Shown here piece by piece: positions 19,747-30,663 of a DNA stretch of 64,000 nt. The position numbers and the translations under genes are program-made. Position 1 is the first letter of the stretch. Each line of letters starts with the position of its first letter. The notes beneath the pieces are model-generated. The model saw only the letters and a program-made list of their open reading frames with translations, ran no database searches and was not told where the DNA came from. The DNA lies in contig OW804096.1 of the NCBI GenBank assembly GCA_942159475.1, positions 39,121,744 through 39,185,743 of the forward strand, in the 5' to 3' direction. The DNA is from Sthenelais limicola (taxonomy: Eukaryota; Annelida; Polychaeta; Phyllodocida; Sigalionidae).

Positions 19747-20747
19747 GCCTAGATTTAGTAAGGCTTGGTAGCAATGTTTCTTCTACGATTAGGATCAATA
19801 AAGGTGTGCCGCAGGGAAGTCTTATCGGACCCTTAATCTTCCTAATATACGTGAATGATCTGCCCTCATGTGTTGATGTTATATATAATCAAATACAGGA
19901 TGTATATGATGATGTGAAAGTTAGCATATCGATGTACGCAGATGACACTGCAATCACCATTACTAGCCCTGATGTGAATACTTGTATTGAAATCTCACAA
20001 ATTGCCTCGAACGTTGTAAACGACTGGATGACGTCAAACAAATTGAAGCTAAATTCCGGAAAATGTCAATTACAGATACTAGGTACGAAAGCAAAATTAA
20101 AAAATATCAATGTGGATCGTTTAGGTAGAAATTATATCAACGGGCAAGAAATCCGAATGTCCAAGAACGTCAGATATTTGGGTTATCAGATCGACCCCTA
20201 CCTCAGCTTCAATGAGCATTTTATTAAGATGCGATTTGCAATGCAGTCCAAATTGAATATTGTATCAAGATTAAGGTCGTGCCTAAATCAGAAAATGGCT
20301 AAAACAATAGTGAAAAGTCACATCCTATCGATTGCCGAATATGGTAATTTATTTCACGAAATGGCCTATGTAAAAAACATAACTAAAATACAGAGTGTCC
20401 TAAACAGAGCAGTGAGACTAATATTTGTAAATGACAATGAAAAGACTCTGGAAGAAATGTATGATGCCACTAGGATAACAAAATTCAGGAAAAAAGGTAA
20501 TATTGCAATCCTAAATTTAATGTTTAGCTTAAAAGATGTACCTAGCATGATCCTTGAAATGCCAAGAGCCACTAGGTTGGCCGAAGGAGTCAATTTAGTT
20601 ATAATGGCACCTAGAACTGAAAAGTTGAGGAAATCCCCGTTCTTCCAGGGGCCTAGAATGTGGAATGGTCTGCACTTGTTGGCAAAGAACATGTCATGGC
20701 CAGCGCTTAAGAATCATTTAAAGGCTGAGGAGAACTGGATGTTATGA
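19710..20747 (+). pseudogene. LINE reverse transcriptase, C-terminal fragment (345-codon frame)
   Basis: The open frame encodes GVPQGSLIGPLIFLIYVNDL (residues 32-51, RT motif with the PQG signature) and YADDT (76-80, catalytic aspartates). A thumb-like region RYLGYQIDPYLSFNEH follows, and a C-terminal tail with FFQGPRMWNGL, typical of CR1/Jockey-group elements. Earlier RT motifs, including the first catalytic Asp, are missing. The first ~13 codons (MLIVTHFPVTHNS) are RepD sequence read by chance, so the ATG at 19710 is not a real start; LINE homology begins near residue 15. The frame has no internal stop, which suggests fairly recent insertion. Annotated as a pseudogene because it is truncated. 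Confidence 0.88.
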
Positions 20748-21097
20748 GATGAAGGGTATTGTTCGCACCTGTGACAGATTAATGCTGAGTAAATTGATGG
20801 AAAGATTGTATGAATAATCACAAAGTAAAAAATCGGTGAAAATGTTGACGAAACCTTTTTATACAAAGCGAAACCTAATACTACATGTTTTTAACTACTG
20901 GGCCTATACCAAAAAAATTTGTGTTGTGACCTTGTCACCAGAACTGTATTGTTACTGTGTAAGATGTAATGAGTACTGTAAACTTTTGTAATGATATTGA
21001 AGTTAATGTAATTGTAAAATGTATATTTTTTCATAGGAGATTAGACCTACCACATTGTGGATATCTGCCTAATAAAAATGTTCAAAAAAAAAAAAAA
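19747..21097 (+). mobile_element. 5'-truncated CR1/Jockey-like LINE with poly(A) tail
   Basis: Contains the C-terminal part of a reverse transcriptase (to 20747), a ~320 bp 3' UTR, AATAAA at 21071-21076 and a 14-A tail at 21084-21097. Everything 5' of the middle of the RT domain is missing, including the endonuclease, so it cannot move by itself. The 5' break coincides with the end of a RepD copy. Truncation at the 5' end with a 3' poly(A) is the normal outcome of target-primed reverse transcription. Confidence 0.85.
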
Positions 21098-21101
21098 GTA
21101 A

Positions 21102-21410
21102 GGATTCCACTCTACACTAGCTTGTTAGATTCCATATATAGATCCCAGCATATAAGGAAGTGTTGAGAGGTGCCAGTCATAGCCGCCATATTGTGTAGAA
21201 TGATTCAGCAGAATTGAGTAGACAGATGTGGCATCAATACAGTGGGTAGGAGACAATATTATGGGTTATTATCTGATACAAACTAGATTGTGGTACTCGG
21301 ATCCACGTGTCCCAGCAGATCAATTGGCCCACATAGATGTACCCCTGATACTATCACATATCCATAATGCGGCAATGCTTTGTCAGTGATGTAGCTCCAT
21401 CATTCCTGTA
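21102..21410. other. No gene seen
   Basis: Ordinary mixed sequence between the LINE tail and the polypurine tract, without repeat match. Confidence 0.35.
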
Positions 21411-22250
21411 CTAGAGAATACGTTGGGTCTGGGTGGGGAGGGGAGGGGTGGAATGGGGGATGGGTAGGTAGTGGGAGGGAATGGGGGAGGTGGTGGGAAA
21501 CGGGGAGGTGGTGGGAGAGGGAGGTGGGAGTGGGAAAGGGTAGGTGGTGGGATGGGGAGGTGAGGGTGAGAAAGGGGGAGGTGGTAGGAGGGGAAACGTG
21601 GGGAGGTTGTGGGAGTGGAGGTGGAGGGAGGAGGGGTTGAAATAAGTAAGAAAGAGGGGAAGGGGGAAGTAGCGAGGGAAGGAGGTATATGGAGAAGGTG
21701 CTGAGAAGAAAGAAGAAGGAGAAGACGAAGAAGAGGAGGAAGAGAAGAAGAAGGAGGAGAAGGAGGGGCAGAAAAGAAGAAAAAGAAGAATGATGAGGGC
21801 AAAGAGGAGAAAGAAGAGATGAGGAGAAGAAGAAAAAACGGTTGAGATTAGAAAGTAGTGGGGTAGCGAGATAAGGGGAAAACGGAAGAGGAAGGGAGGA
21901 CAAGAGTAGGAATTGGGAGGACTAGAGGAAGGGAGAAGGTTGAGGATATGAGTGAAAGGACAACAAGTATCGGTTGTAAAGGTAGAAAGATAGAGAAGAG
22001 GAAGAAGAAGAAGAAAGATAATATGAGAGAAGAAAAGAAGGGAAAAGGAAGAATATATGTACAAAGTAAGCTAAGAAATATGAGGAAGAAAAATATGGAA
22101 GGAGAAGTGGAAGAAGAAAAGTAAAATAACCGGAAAGAAAACAAAGAATGAAAAAGAAGAGCTGGAGAGCAATAAAAGGTCGGAAGGAGGACAAGGTCAA
22201 GGTCAGGCACAGAAAAAGAAAGCCATGAAATAATCTAATGAAAGGGAATG
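21411..22250 (+). repeat. ~840 bp polypurine (GA/GGGA-rich) tract
   Basis: The plus strand is almost all A and G: first G-rich (GGTGGTGGGA, GGGGAGGTGG units), then GAAGAA-rich. Five overlapping open frames on the minus strand (up to 217 codons) are Ser/Pro/Leu/Phe-rich low-complexity products of the composition and should not be called genes. Confidence 0.9.
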
Positions 22251-22526
22251 AACTGCACTCTGACCTACATGCCAAATTCAAATGACATCCAATTTTTTGG
22301 GGGGAGTTTCATAAGAAGTAGCCCCAAAGTAAAAGAAAAAGTAAAAGAAACACGATTGGCCATCTCACATTGCCCCTTAGTTGAATTTGATGATGCTTTG
22401 ATGTGGTATTGTGGGAGGGTGTGAAGGGGGAGAAGGAGGGACAAGGAGAGGATGATTACTCGGACAAAGGGAAGTGGAACTGCTGGACATTTGGCGAGAG
22501 CGGAGTGAAGAGAAGGGAGGAGGAAA

Positions 22527-22560
22527 GAGATGTGACTTATTTTCTTGTAACACATCTCAT
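22527..22560 (-). mobile_element. RepD end fragment
   Basis: GTGACTTATTTTCTTGTAACACATCTCATAT matches the RepD right terminus only. Confidence 0.4.
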
Positions 22561-22754
22561 ATTCATAATTCTACCATAGTTTGGGGTTATGTTTCTTTGA
22601 TTTTACAAGCCATAAACATTACATCGACATTTTCAGCTCATATATCAGAACAGAAATAACATTACAGATACCACAATAACATTGTAAAGATAACTACCAT
22701 TAAGAACTGATAGTCTTCTTTCTTAGCAAAATATTTTTATTAGAGGCTAATGAT

Positions 22755-22925
22755 ATATTTATAACGTTTCAGAGTATACCCATAGGATAATTTTAGAAAC
22801 GCAAAGATATATTTAATACACTGTCTTGACATTTGGTACATGTATTCATTCGACGTGAAGCGCTAGAAATCCAAAAAATGAGAACTAGGCTAGAAAGAGA
22901 TCTTGTGAATAAAACACCAAATTAT
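22755..22925 (+). mobile_element. RepD internal fragment
   Basis: CGCAAAGATATATTTAATAC, ACTGTCTTGACATTTGGTAC, ATGTATTCATTCGACG and GAGATCTTGTGAATAAA match the RepD right half. The terminus is lost shortly before the RepB copy. Confidence 0.6.
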
Positions 22926-22959
22926 GAGAAATTTCACATTTTCTGTGAAGATGCCAAAA

Positions 22960-23324
22960 TAGGGGATTTGTATGTGCCAATGCGCATGTCTGTTACAGTG
23001 CATCCTGGGATGATGAAATCTGATATACAAATATTTAGTAACATTTTCATCTAAAATCACAAGAATACTTTCGCCAATATCATTGTATTTATAAATGCTC
23101 TATGAAAACCAAATGCATGATTGGAAAGATGGGGACTTGTTTGATGGACACAAGCAAAACACATGGATATTGACAATAGAGCATTGATAAATATTCCATA
23201 GAAAACAAAGCAAGTTTTCTAGGGAAAAAAAAAGCAAAAAAAGCTAGTTTTCTAGAGATTCTTCACTGTACCACTAGTCCCATTATTCCATGCAAATCAA
23301 AATGGCGGCTATGCAAATCCCCTA
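22960..23324 (-). mobile_element. RepB copy, minus orientation
   Basis: Left TAGGGGATTTGTATGTGCC, ATGCGCATGTCTGTTACAGT and ATGCATGATTGGAAAGATGG; right AAAATGGCGGCTATGCAAAT plus CCCCTA. A small A-rich duplication (GCAAGTTTTCTAGGG / GCTAGTTTTCTAGAG) is near 23212-23260. Confidence 0.78.
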
Positions 23325-23774
23325 TTGTTCATGTCTTGAACCTCACCATCTACTGGGCCTACAGGGAAGAGGTGTAAGGGCCCCGTAGGCTTCCATTCGA
23401 TCCCCGAATGCATTTAACATTGTAGAGACAGAACAGAAGTGGGTAGCAGAAGGAGGCATACCACCATCTATACAGTGAGTCGTAGAACTGTACAGGAGCT
23501 TTAGAAAGTATAGGATCGATATATTGGCGTTGTTGGGTCTACAAGACCTTCCCCTCAACGTCTCCAATGGGATCTTACCATGCTGGATTGGCATATACAG
23601 AGGACCAAACCAATTAGGTCATACATTGCTTCAACACTGGGTTAGAAGTGATTTTCTTCAATTGGCTCTTCTTTATGTTTTAGCCTTCTTCAGTGAAGGG
23701 TATATCTACAACGGCGGACATTTCACAGAGTCAGTGCCTTCTAATTTGGTACACCTTTGATGTGGTGTTGTGTC
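23325..23774. other. No gene seen
   Basis: Two overlapping 78- and 83-codon frames on opposite strands. No domain is recognised and no repeat match found. Confidence 0.35.
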
Positions 23775-23975
23775 GAAGTGGGGAGTTGGAGAGAGGGGGG
23801 ATGAGGGCAAGGAAGAACAAGAAAGGGGGAGAAAGGTTGGGTAAAATAGAAAAGGGAGAGGGTGAACATGAGGGGTAGGGACGAGAGGACGAATAGAGGG
23901 AAGGGGACGATTATTTGGAGGAAGGGTAGGGAGGGGGGAGGGGGAGGATGGAGGACGGAGGAAGGGGGTGCTAGT
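23775..23975 (+). repeat. Second polypurine tract
   Basis: About 200 bp of GGGGAG/GAGAGG-type sequence on the plus strand, ending in GGGGGGAGGGGGAGGATGGA. Confidence 0.8.
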
Positions 23976-24024
23976 GATGAACTTTCTTTGAAACTTTATT
24001 CCCGCATCAATAGCACAAACTACT

Positions 24025-24250
24025 GGATCAGATTTTCAGAAAATGCATAATATAAAGTTCTATACATCTATCAAATTCTGCTAAATTAGAGTGAACATTG
24101 ATAAAATATACTAGTTATATCTGAGTATATTCAGTATTGTATTCATTCAATAAATCTGTCCGGTTATGTTGAACTGTATTTTTTAACCTGATTTCCGTCT
24201 TAAATTGGGAGGATTGGTGAAGGCGAATTGTACGTTTTCTGAAGACTCAA
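24025..24250 (-). mobile_element. RepA copy, minus orientation
   Basis: GATCAGATTTTCAGAAAATG, TTCTGCTAAATTAGAGTGAA, GGTTATGTTGAACTGTATTT, GGCGAATTGTACGTTTTCTG. The right terminus is worn (AAGACTCAAAC). Confidence 0.78.
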
Positions 24251-24562
24251 ACATACTACCTCTGGGGAAAATATCCCCTCCTCGTCCACCTCATCTCCCT
24301 CTGCCACCATAGAACCAAGTGTTGCGAATCTTTATTCCTGCCAAAATGTGTATTCAAGGGTTAACATCAGTTTAGTCAACGACATGAGTAAAAAAAAGGT
24401 TTTATTATTGTTATGATTATCACAATTTATGCTTAGATTTGTAAATGCCCCATTTATAAGTGTTACGAATCTTATAATGTGTTTGGAGGAAAATGTTATG
24501 TAAAACATTATCACTATCTATGTGTAGTAAAGTAACAATTTAATAATATCGGAATGTCATAT

Positions 24563-24979
24563 GTGATGTGTTTCAGGAAAATGAGTCACAAGTTGCAAAC
24601 AATGTATTTTGAGATATCATCATATTTAAAAAGATGACATCAAGCAGATTCTAATGATGGTAAACAATATGACATCTAATAGATATTTCTATATTTTAAG
24701 TTTGATATTTTTATTTTTGAAAAAAAATTGAAATATTTCTGGGTGGACATTTACTGCTAGGAAGTAACTAAGTATAATCTATTGAATGACCTTAAAAAAC
24801 ATTGATATATTTAACACACCGTTTTGAAATTTGGTTAATGTTTTCATGATGCAAGCAGAGTTGAGCACCCTAAAAATGGAAACATGCCCACAAAGAGATC
24901 TTAATTATATTGTCAATAAATCACTTTGAAAAATATAATTTTTGCGACTTGTGGCTCATTATCCTGAAACACATCACAT
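24563..24979 (+). mobile_element. RepD copy, full length, family reference
   Basis: RepD is a ~350-430 bp element without coding capacity. Its inverted ends, ~40 bp, read TGTGATGTGTTTCAGGAAAA then TGAGTCACAAGTTGCAAA. Here they pair with TTTTGCGACTTGTGGCTCAT then TATCCTGAAACACATCACAT. Internal marks are ATATCATCATATTTAAAAAG, CAAGCAGATTCTAATGATGG, GTAACTAAGTATAATC, AACACACCGTTTTGAAATTT and CACAAAGAGATCTTAATTAT. The ends contain TGAGTCA, the AP-1 heptamer, right after GGAAAA. Superfamily is unknown: I could not fix a target-site duplication. Confidence 0.8.
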
Positions 24980-25312
24980 ATATATGACCAATAGAAATGT
25001 TCGGAACAAGGGCACGAATAGCAGCTAGTGTTCAATCATGAATAGGTTCATGTATTTCGCGATGGTCGCGACTTTATATTGGCATTAACGCTTGGTTAAA
25101 GAACATCTGTATGTCACCTCACTTCAAAGACTACATTCTACACCGTTTAAGGGAATTCTGAATAGCAACATATGAAAAGTTGAACATTTAAAGTTGTGCT
25201 AACACGACATGTGCAGTATATTCTGCCCTTTTCCATAATCAGATGTCAAGTGAATAGCGTCCCCAAGAGAAATGTCAGGCTTGATTCAATTAAACCATTA
25301 GAATGTTACGCC
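24980..25312. other. No gene seen
   Basis: No repeat match or reading frame of note. Confidence 0.35.
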
Positions 25313-25525
25313 ATTGTCGAGATGGCCTTTCCGATACATGTGATATTGTCGAGATGGCCTTTCCGATACATGTGTTTTTGTCTTATCTCATTTAATTGAA
25401 TATATCTATTATAATATAATCTATTTTTCCGATACATGTGATTTTGTCGAGATCGCCTTTCCGATACATGTGATTTTGTCTTATCTCATTTAATGGAATA
25501 TATTTATCATAATATAATCTATTTT
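25313..25525 (+). repeat. Compound tandem repeat (33- and 99-bp periods)
   Basis: GTCGAGATGGCCTTTCCGAT plus ACATGTGATATT repeats with a 33-bp period. A larger ~99-bp unit adds TTGTCTTATCTCATTTAAT and AATATAATCTATTTT, seen at about 25380 and 25479. A 67-codon frame over it is incidental. Confidence 0.8.
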
Positions 25526-26474
25526 GTCTGATTTTGTAGGTGAGTTTGTTTATCCACAACTATTGCGCAACATCTAAACTGCTGAACTAGGATGGAGTAT
25601 TCAAAATGGTAAGCCCTGTCGTAGCTACTCTATGGCTGCAAAAACTGCATGAAACAAGGCCGAGGGTGCCTTGCCAATTGTACTTCACCACATATAGATG
25701 AATAGACACAGCCTTCATCATTATTTGAAAATGAAGGGAAAATGAAGTATTTCTTGAGTGATTGTTATCAAAATCTATTTTACTTTCTCATGGTGGTCTT
25801 CCAAAAAATATGTGAAAGTGTTTGTCCTGGATTATGTAATTGCCACAAAAAGCGTACCATAAACAATTTCTTATAACTAAAAACGGAGTAAAAATGTTTT
25901 AAAAAATGAGGGGTATGCGCTTATTAGGGTGCATATGCCTATGGCAACGATTACCATGTATTTTCATTGTTACCAGAGGCAGCAAGTTAGAAATTATAAA
26001 TAGTTTGGAGACTGCCATACGATGCCTCACGACCTACTCAAACAAAACATAGCATGAGGAGGAGTGAATGCATAAGAAACATATCCATAATGAAAAGGCC
26101 ACAAAAATGGCTTAGCTACAAGACAAAGAAAACACATCCCAAACAGTTTTCATATGCTTTAACAAGAGTTTTTCTTACACAGACTCGGCTTTGCCTCAGG
26201 CATCAAAACCTCATAGCAACCTCATCTATACCGTGCAGGTCAATAAACTCGGGTAGTGACGTGTTGAAACGCGAATGAATAAACAGAGAAATAATGTCCA
26301 CACGCATGAAAGGGACTGTATATATATGTGGCACACTAATTACAGTTTCTCCAATAGGTTCCCTATCTATACAGGCACAGTTAAGAGCACCTGTACGTGC
26401 CTAAGTCAGTCTGTGTTTTATACTGATGCTATAGGTCTGTACGGCAAGGTGGGCATGCTTCCTTCAAACTGATA
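25526..26474. other. No gene seen in ~950 bp
   Basis: Short frames at 26054-26278 and 26275-26472 (74 and 65 codons) have no recognisable domain. No repeat match. Confidence 0.35.
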
Positions 26475-26876
26475 TGTGATGTGTTATAAGTCACAAAATT
26501 GATATTCCTATCAGTATTTTATTCGCCAGATCTTTTTGTTGGAATGTTCTCATCTTTGGGGTGTCTAGTGCTTTTAGTCGCATGAATACACTTAGGACAT
26601 TTCAGGAAAGTGCATTAACTATTTCATTTCATTTCTAAGGTCATTCTATAGAGTAAATCTAGCTTCTTTACTAGTAATTGACCACACAGAAATATTGTAA
26701 ACTTTGTTTACAAAACTAAAATCATCAAACTTAAAATATAAAAGTACTTATTAGCTGTCCTAATCTTTACCATCATTAGAATTGGCTTGATCTTCATCTT
26801 TTCAGATATGATGATATCTCAAAATCCAATTTTCAAGACTTGTGATTCATTGTCCTGCAACACATCACATATAGAA
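26475..26876 (-). mobile_element. RepD copy, minus orientation
   Basis: The left end is shortened (GATGTGTTATAAGTCACAAA, about 15 bp missing). Internal ACTAGTAATTGACCACACAG and AGAATTGGCTTGATCTTCAT; right end GACTTGTGATTCATTGTCCT to CACATCACATA. Confidence 0.78.
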
Positions 26877-26934
26877 GCATAGTAAACTGGAATAAACTGT
26901 TACATTGCAAAAATACTAACAGTTCTCTTAAATA

Positions 26935-27127
26935 CCGTAGTGGCCCGTTTATAAGCCGGGACCTGTTTATAAGCCTATCTCGAATACAGACCGGGGGTGT
27001 AGGGGTCATGAAAAAATAAAATCCACTCAAATTTAATTATCGATTAAAAGCCTATCTCAATTGCAAGCCGGGGCAAGAGGGGGGTCTAAACAAATACAAG
27101 CCCGGGCTTATGAACGGGCCACTACGG
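26935..27127. mobile_element. ~193 bp MITE with CCGTAGTGGCCCGTT ends, TA flanks
   Basis: Left end CCGTAGTGGCCCGTTTATAA; right end TTATGAACGGGCCACTACGG. These form inverted ends of ~25 bp with one or two mismatches, and TA lies outside each. Interior short repeats: AAGCCTATCTC occurs twice, AAGCCGGG and AAGCCCGGG also recur. TA target plus these ends suggests a Tc1/mariner-type MITE. It is the only copy in the window. Confidence 0.75.
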
Positions 27128-27948
27128 TAATTTCTCTTAAATAATCCTTCACAACCGATCGACTAGATACTGTGAATGAATACATATATACGTGTGCAAA
27201 GTAGAGATTTAAACATATATGTATTCTTACCGAATTAAACTTCATGAAAATATTAATGTATTGAAATCGAAGTCAAATAACATTTATTTTATTAACAAAA
27301 TAGAAACTGTGATGAGTTTAATTCCTTTCATCTATACAACGCATGTATATAGAATAGTCTTGTGATTCGCTGGATTCACTGGTTTCTTTGTCATTAATAA
27401 TGTTTTTATGTACATTGATTTTATCAAGCCCTAAGCTGATATAATTATTTCACTTTAAAACGGTTATACAAAAATTAATCACATGGCAAGGCATGGAAAC
27501 CAGCTAAATAAGGCCCGGTGTATTGTACTTTTTAATGCTTTCGTCAGCACAAATCTTTAGAAATTATTCAAAGTTTCAGAACATTGATAGTAAAAAGATA
27601 TGGGCGTTTTTTCTTAGAAATTAGCATTTTATGCCTGTACTTAAACTACCCATCTATAGTTTCTTTCTGCTTAAGTTGCTATAGTTCCATTAAAAGGTTG
27701 AAGGGGAAAACCTCATGCCAATAAGCCCTAATGTCCACTAGCTTAAACTCAATTAATTACGAAACCCAATTATTTTCTACCAGTAAACAAAAGTGTATAT
27801 ACATGATTGGAAGCTAGTTTGGGAAAATATCTGAAAATGTATCATACTGTTGCACGGTTCTTTTAAATAAATCAATAGTAATGTCTGTTTGAGGTTCCAA
27901 TATAGCTCAAATGTCTCCCTTTATTCAGTAGTTAATTTATTCCTAATA
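27128..27948. other. No gene seen in ~820 bp
   Basis: AT-rich, no repeat match, no defensible reading frame. Confidence 0.4.
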
Positions 27949-28000
27949 TGTCACGTGTTACAGGAAAATGAGTCACACGTCGTAAGATTTGTTCACTTGA
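27949..28000. mobile_element. RepD end fragment
   Basis: CACGTGTTACAGGAAAATGA then GTCACACGTCG, a single terminus without body. TGAGTCA is intact. A 77-codon frame over it is not credible. Confidence 0.5.
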
Positions 28001-28151
28001 ATTTCATCAGGGGTGGGGTTCTTATAGTGGTTTCGACCAAAAAAGATGTCATCAGGCGCGACTTTGGCGACGTCGGGTTCTTTAGCTTACACAACTGGCA
28101 CCAAGTGGCAAAACAGTTATAGGAACTGAGGCAAGTCTGAGACAACAAAAA

Positions 28152-28506
28152 ACGTTATCTGTTTTAGGAAAATGAGTCATAAGTCGCAAAAAAATGGATT
28201 TTGAAATATCATCATATTTGAAAAGAGAAGATCGAACCGATTCCAATGATAGTAAACACTAGAACACCTAATATGTATTTTTATATTCTAAGTTTGATAT
28301 TGTACAGTAACTGAATATACTCCATACAAAGGCTTTAAAACGCAAGGATACATTTAACAAAATTTCCTGAAATTTGTTACATGGATTCATATGACTGTAA
28401 GTGCTAAACCCTCTAAGAATCAGAACATTTCAATTAAGACATTTTGTGGGGAAAAAAACTTTGGAAAATATCAATTTTGCGACTTGTGACTCTGGAACAC
28501 ATCACA
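28152..28506 (+). mobile_element. RepD copy, plus orientation
   Basis: Left TTTTAGGAAAATGAGTCATA then AGTCGCAAAA; GATTCCAATGATAGTAAACA; right TTTTGCGACTTGTGACTCTG joined early to GAACACATCACA, with ~10 bp of the terminus deleted. Confidence 0.78.
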
Positions 28507-28671
28507 AATGACAATATACTATACTCCATGAGTAAGTGGAAGACCAGCTATATCATCTAGACAAACAAGCTTGGGAAGATACCATATACAACATACATTC
28601 CCAATATTCAAGGTTATTTGTCAAATGTTGTACTTGCCAATTCCTACAATGTTGTTAATTGCACATGTATA

Positions 28672-29046
28672 TATGTAATGTGTTTCAGGAAAATGAATCT
28701 AAAGTCGCAAAAAAGTGGATTTTGACATATCATCATATTTGAGAACATGAGATCAAGCCAATTGCAATCAAAGTAAACATAGTGACATCTAAGAAATGTT
28801 TCTATATATTGTTGGATGTTTTTATGTTTGAAAAAAAGTTTGCAATAAATAATATAATTAAATGTACCCCATAGGTTGACCTTCGAACGCAAGAATAAAT
28901 TAAATACACTGTTGTAAAATGTCCTATATGTATTCTTATGACTTAGCGTGCTAATTTACCTAAAAGAACCCTCCAAAGATTAGAACATTCCAATAAAGAC
29001 AAAATATCATTCTTGCGACTTGTGACTCATTTCCGTGAAACGCATG
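28672..29046 (+). mobile_element. RepD copy, plus orientation
   Basis: Left ATGTGTTTCAGGAAAATGAA then TCTAAAGTCGCAAAA (AP-1 core lost here); right TTGCGACTTGTGACTCATTT then CCGTGAAACGCATG (AP-1 core kept). AGATCAAGCCAATTGCAATC inside. Confidence 0.78.
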
Positions 29047-29072
29047 TCGACCCCACATTTGACATTTTTGAT

Positions 29073-29182
29073 AAGGAAGCTACACTCTGTCCAGCCTCTG
29101 TAGAACCGATACTTCAACGAGTACCAGTATAGGCTAGCATTGGGGTTTCGGTTCTTCAGAGGCTGGACAGGGGGTAGGCTTC
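29073..29182. repeat. 110-bp foldback
   Basis: The left arm GGAAGCTACACTCTGTCCAG then CCTCTGTAGAACCG pairs with the right arm CGGTTCTTCAGAGG then CTGGACAGGGGGTAGGCTTCC. About 38 bp pair with a few mismatches, around a ~35 bp loop. A small foldback transposon or other inverted duplication; no second copy seen. Confidence 0.65.
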
Positions 29183-29413
29183 CTCCACAATGACCTTCCG
29201 ACCATTACCTGACATGCGCAGGGAAGGCAGCTAGGTCTACTTGCACCATTTACACCAGGAAACCTCTGTTCTGCGCCCAAAAGCAATCAGGTCAATGCGT
29301 CGGTACTAAAGTAGACCATATTTTGTTTCTCTTTGTCTGTGGCTCAGTTTTGCGTTTGGATCAGTTGACTCCGGGTAGTAATTGTCTGTTTGGGGTTGGC
29401 AAGACCGATATAT
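29183..29413. other. No gene seen
   Basis: No match to the families above. Confidence 0.3.
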
Positions 29414-29560
29414 GAGATGTGTTACATGAAAATGAGTATAAAGGTGCAAACAAATTTCAAAATCCCTTTTTACAAGACCCGTTCTTGGGAATGTTTTGCC
29501 TTTTGAGGTTTGCAGCAATTGTCCATCCAGAAATATAATAAAACATACACAGACATAAAA
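29414..29560 (-). mobile_element. RepD fragment, rearranged
   Basis: AGATGTGTTACATGAAAATG then AGTATAAAGGTGCAAA and TTGGGAATGTTTTGCC, then GTCCATCCAGAAATATAATA. The middle is deleted. Confidence 0.5.
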
Positions 29561-30276
29561 GTAAGAAATGGATATTTTTCAGCCTAGATTAGTTCAAAGG
29601 CAATAAAGATCAATAATAAATGTTTATAATAACACATTTTCAGTCCATGATGAATGAATTATGAAAAACATGACTTTCCCTCAAAATATCATAATTCGAT
29701 GTACTCCAGTCTCGCCCCAATGCTCTAACGTGAGCTATTTCTTCTTATAACCTATACATTTCCAAATATAATGCCTTCAAAATGGCTAAAGTCCCTTGCG
29801 GAAGCTGGCCCCAGCTGATCTACACCAACCCAAAGGAACCATTACTTCTCTGAGTGAAAGACCATGAAGCTTATTACAGAGCTTTTTTACTCGCTTTACT
29901 CTAGTGCAAAGATTAAATTGGCAAAACGTCAAGTCTGCAATCCAGACGTGAAGTTGGAAATGAATGAGCCGAAGGCGCTTGTGAGCTGAAAAGAGAAGCA
30001 TTGATTACAGGTCAAATTCAGGTCAATGTGTCACCCTTATTTACCCTGGTTAAAGCCCTGAGGTAGCTGTATCAAGGGTGAGTTAAGGAGCTGGGAGGAG
30101 GTATGGGAGGTTTAATTCCTTCTAGGGTATCAAAGCTACGGTGGGACATGAAGTTATGAGATTATACATCTAATTCCTTATTAAATAAAAATAAGGGATG
30201 TTACCAGCCATAACTGAAGATATTTTAAATATCGGAGCTTTCAAAATATGTTCCTGAAGTGTTTTTGGTCATATAA
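29561..30276. other. No gene seen in ~700 bp
   Basis: A 71-codon frame at 29786-30001 has no domain. GTATCAAGGGTGAGTTAAGG at about 30070 echoes the sequence beside the GAGT tract at 6440-6460. Confidence 0.35.
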
Positions 30277-30504
30277 GGGTCAAGTCTTCAGATAATGTAC
30301 AATTGGTCTTCACCAATCCTCTCAAATAACCCAAATTTAAGACGAAAATCAGGTTCAAAATACAGTTCAACATAACCAGAGAGATTTACTGAATGAATAC
30401 AATACAGAATATACCCAGATATACCTAGTATTTATCCATTTTCACTCGAATTTAGCAGAATTTGAGAGATGTGTAGAACTGTAGATTTTTTGAAAATCTG
30501 ACCC
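30277..30504 (+). mobile_element. RepA copy
   Basis: GGGTCAAGTCTTCAGATAAT, CTCAAATAACCCAAATTTAA, AGTTCAACATAACCAGAGAG, TTTGAAAATCTGACCC. Confidence 0.82.
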
Positions 30505-30663
30505 ATACATAAAATTACCTGTACCAGTTATGGAATCACAAACTAGGTTAACGCTAGAGAACTGTCAAAAATCCAAAACATTCAAATGACGAATTAGTGT
30601 TATAATTTATAGACCTTAATATAATTTGCATGACCACTTTCGATGAGGATATATATGTTCAAA

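Noticed and set aside
21383..22281. Overlapping minus-strand frames of 119-217 codons
   Set aside because: They lie across a polypurine tract, read as Ser/Pro/Leu/Phe low-complexity in several frames at once, and have no domain. The openness is due to base composition.
25313..25525. CRISPR-like array
   Set aside because: Units are adjacent and similar throughout with no unique spacers, and the DNA is eukaryotic.
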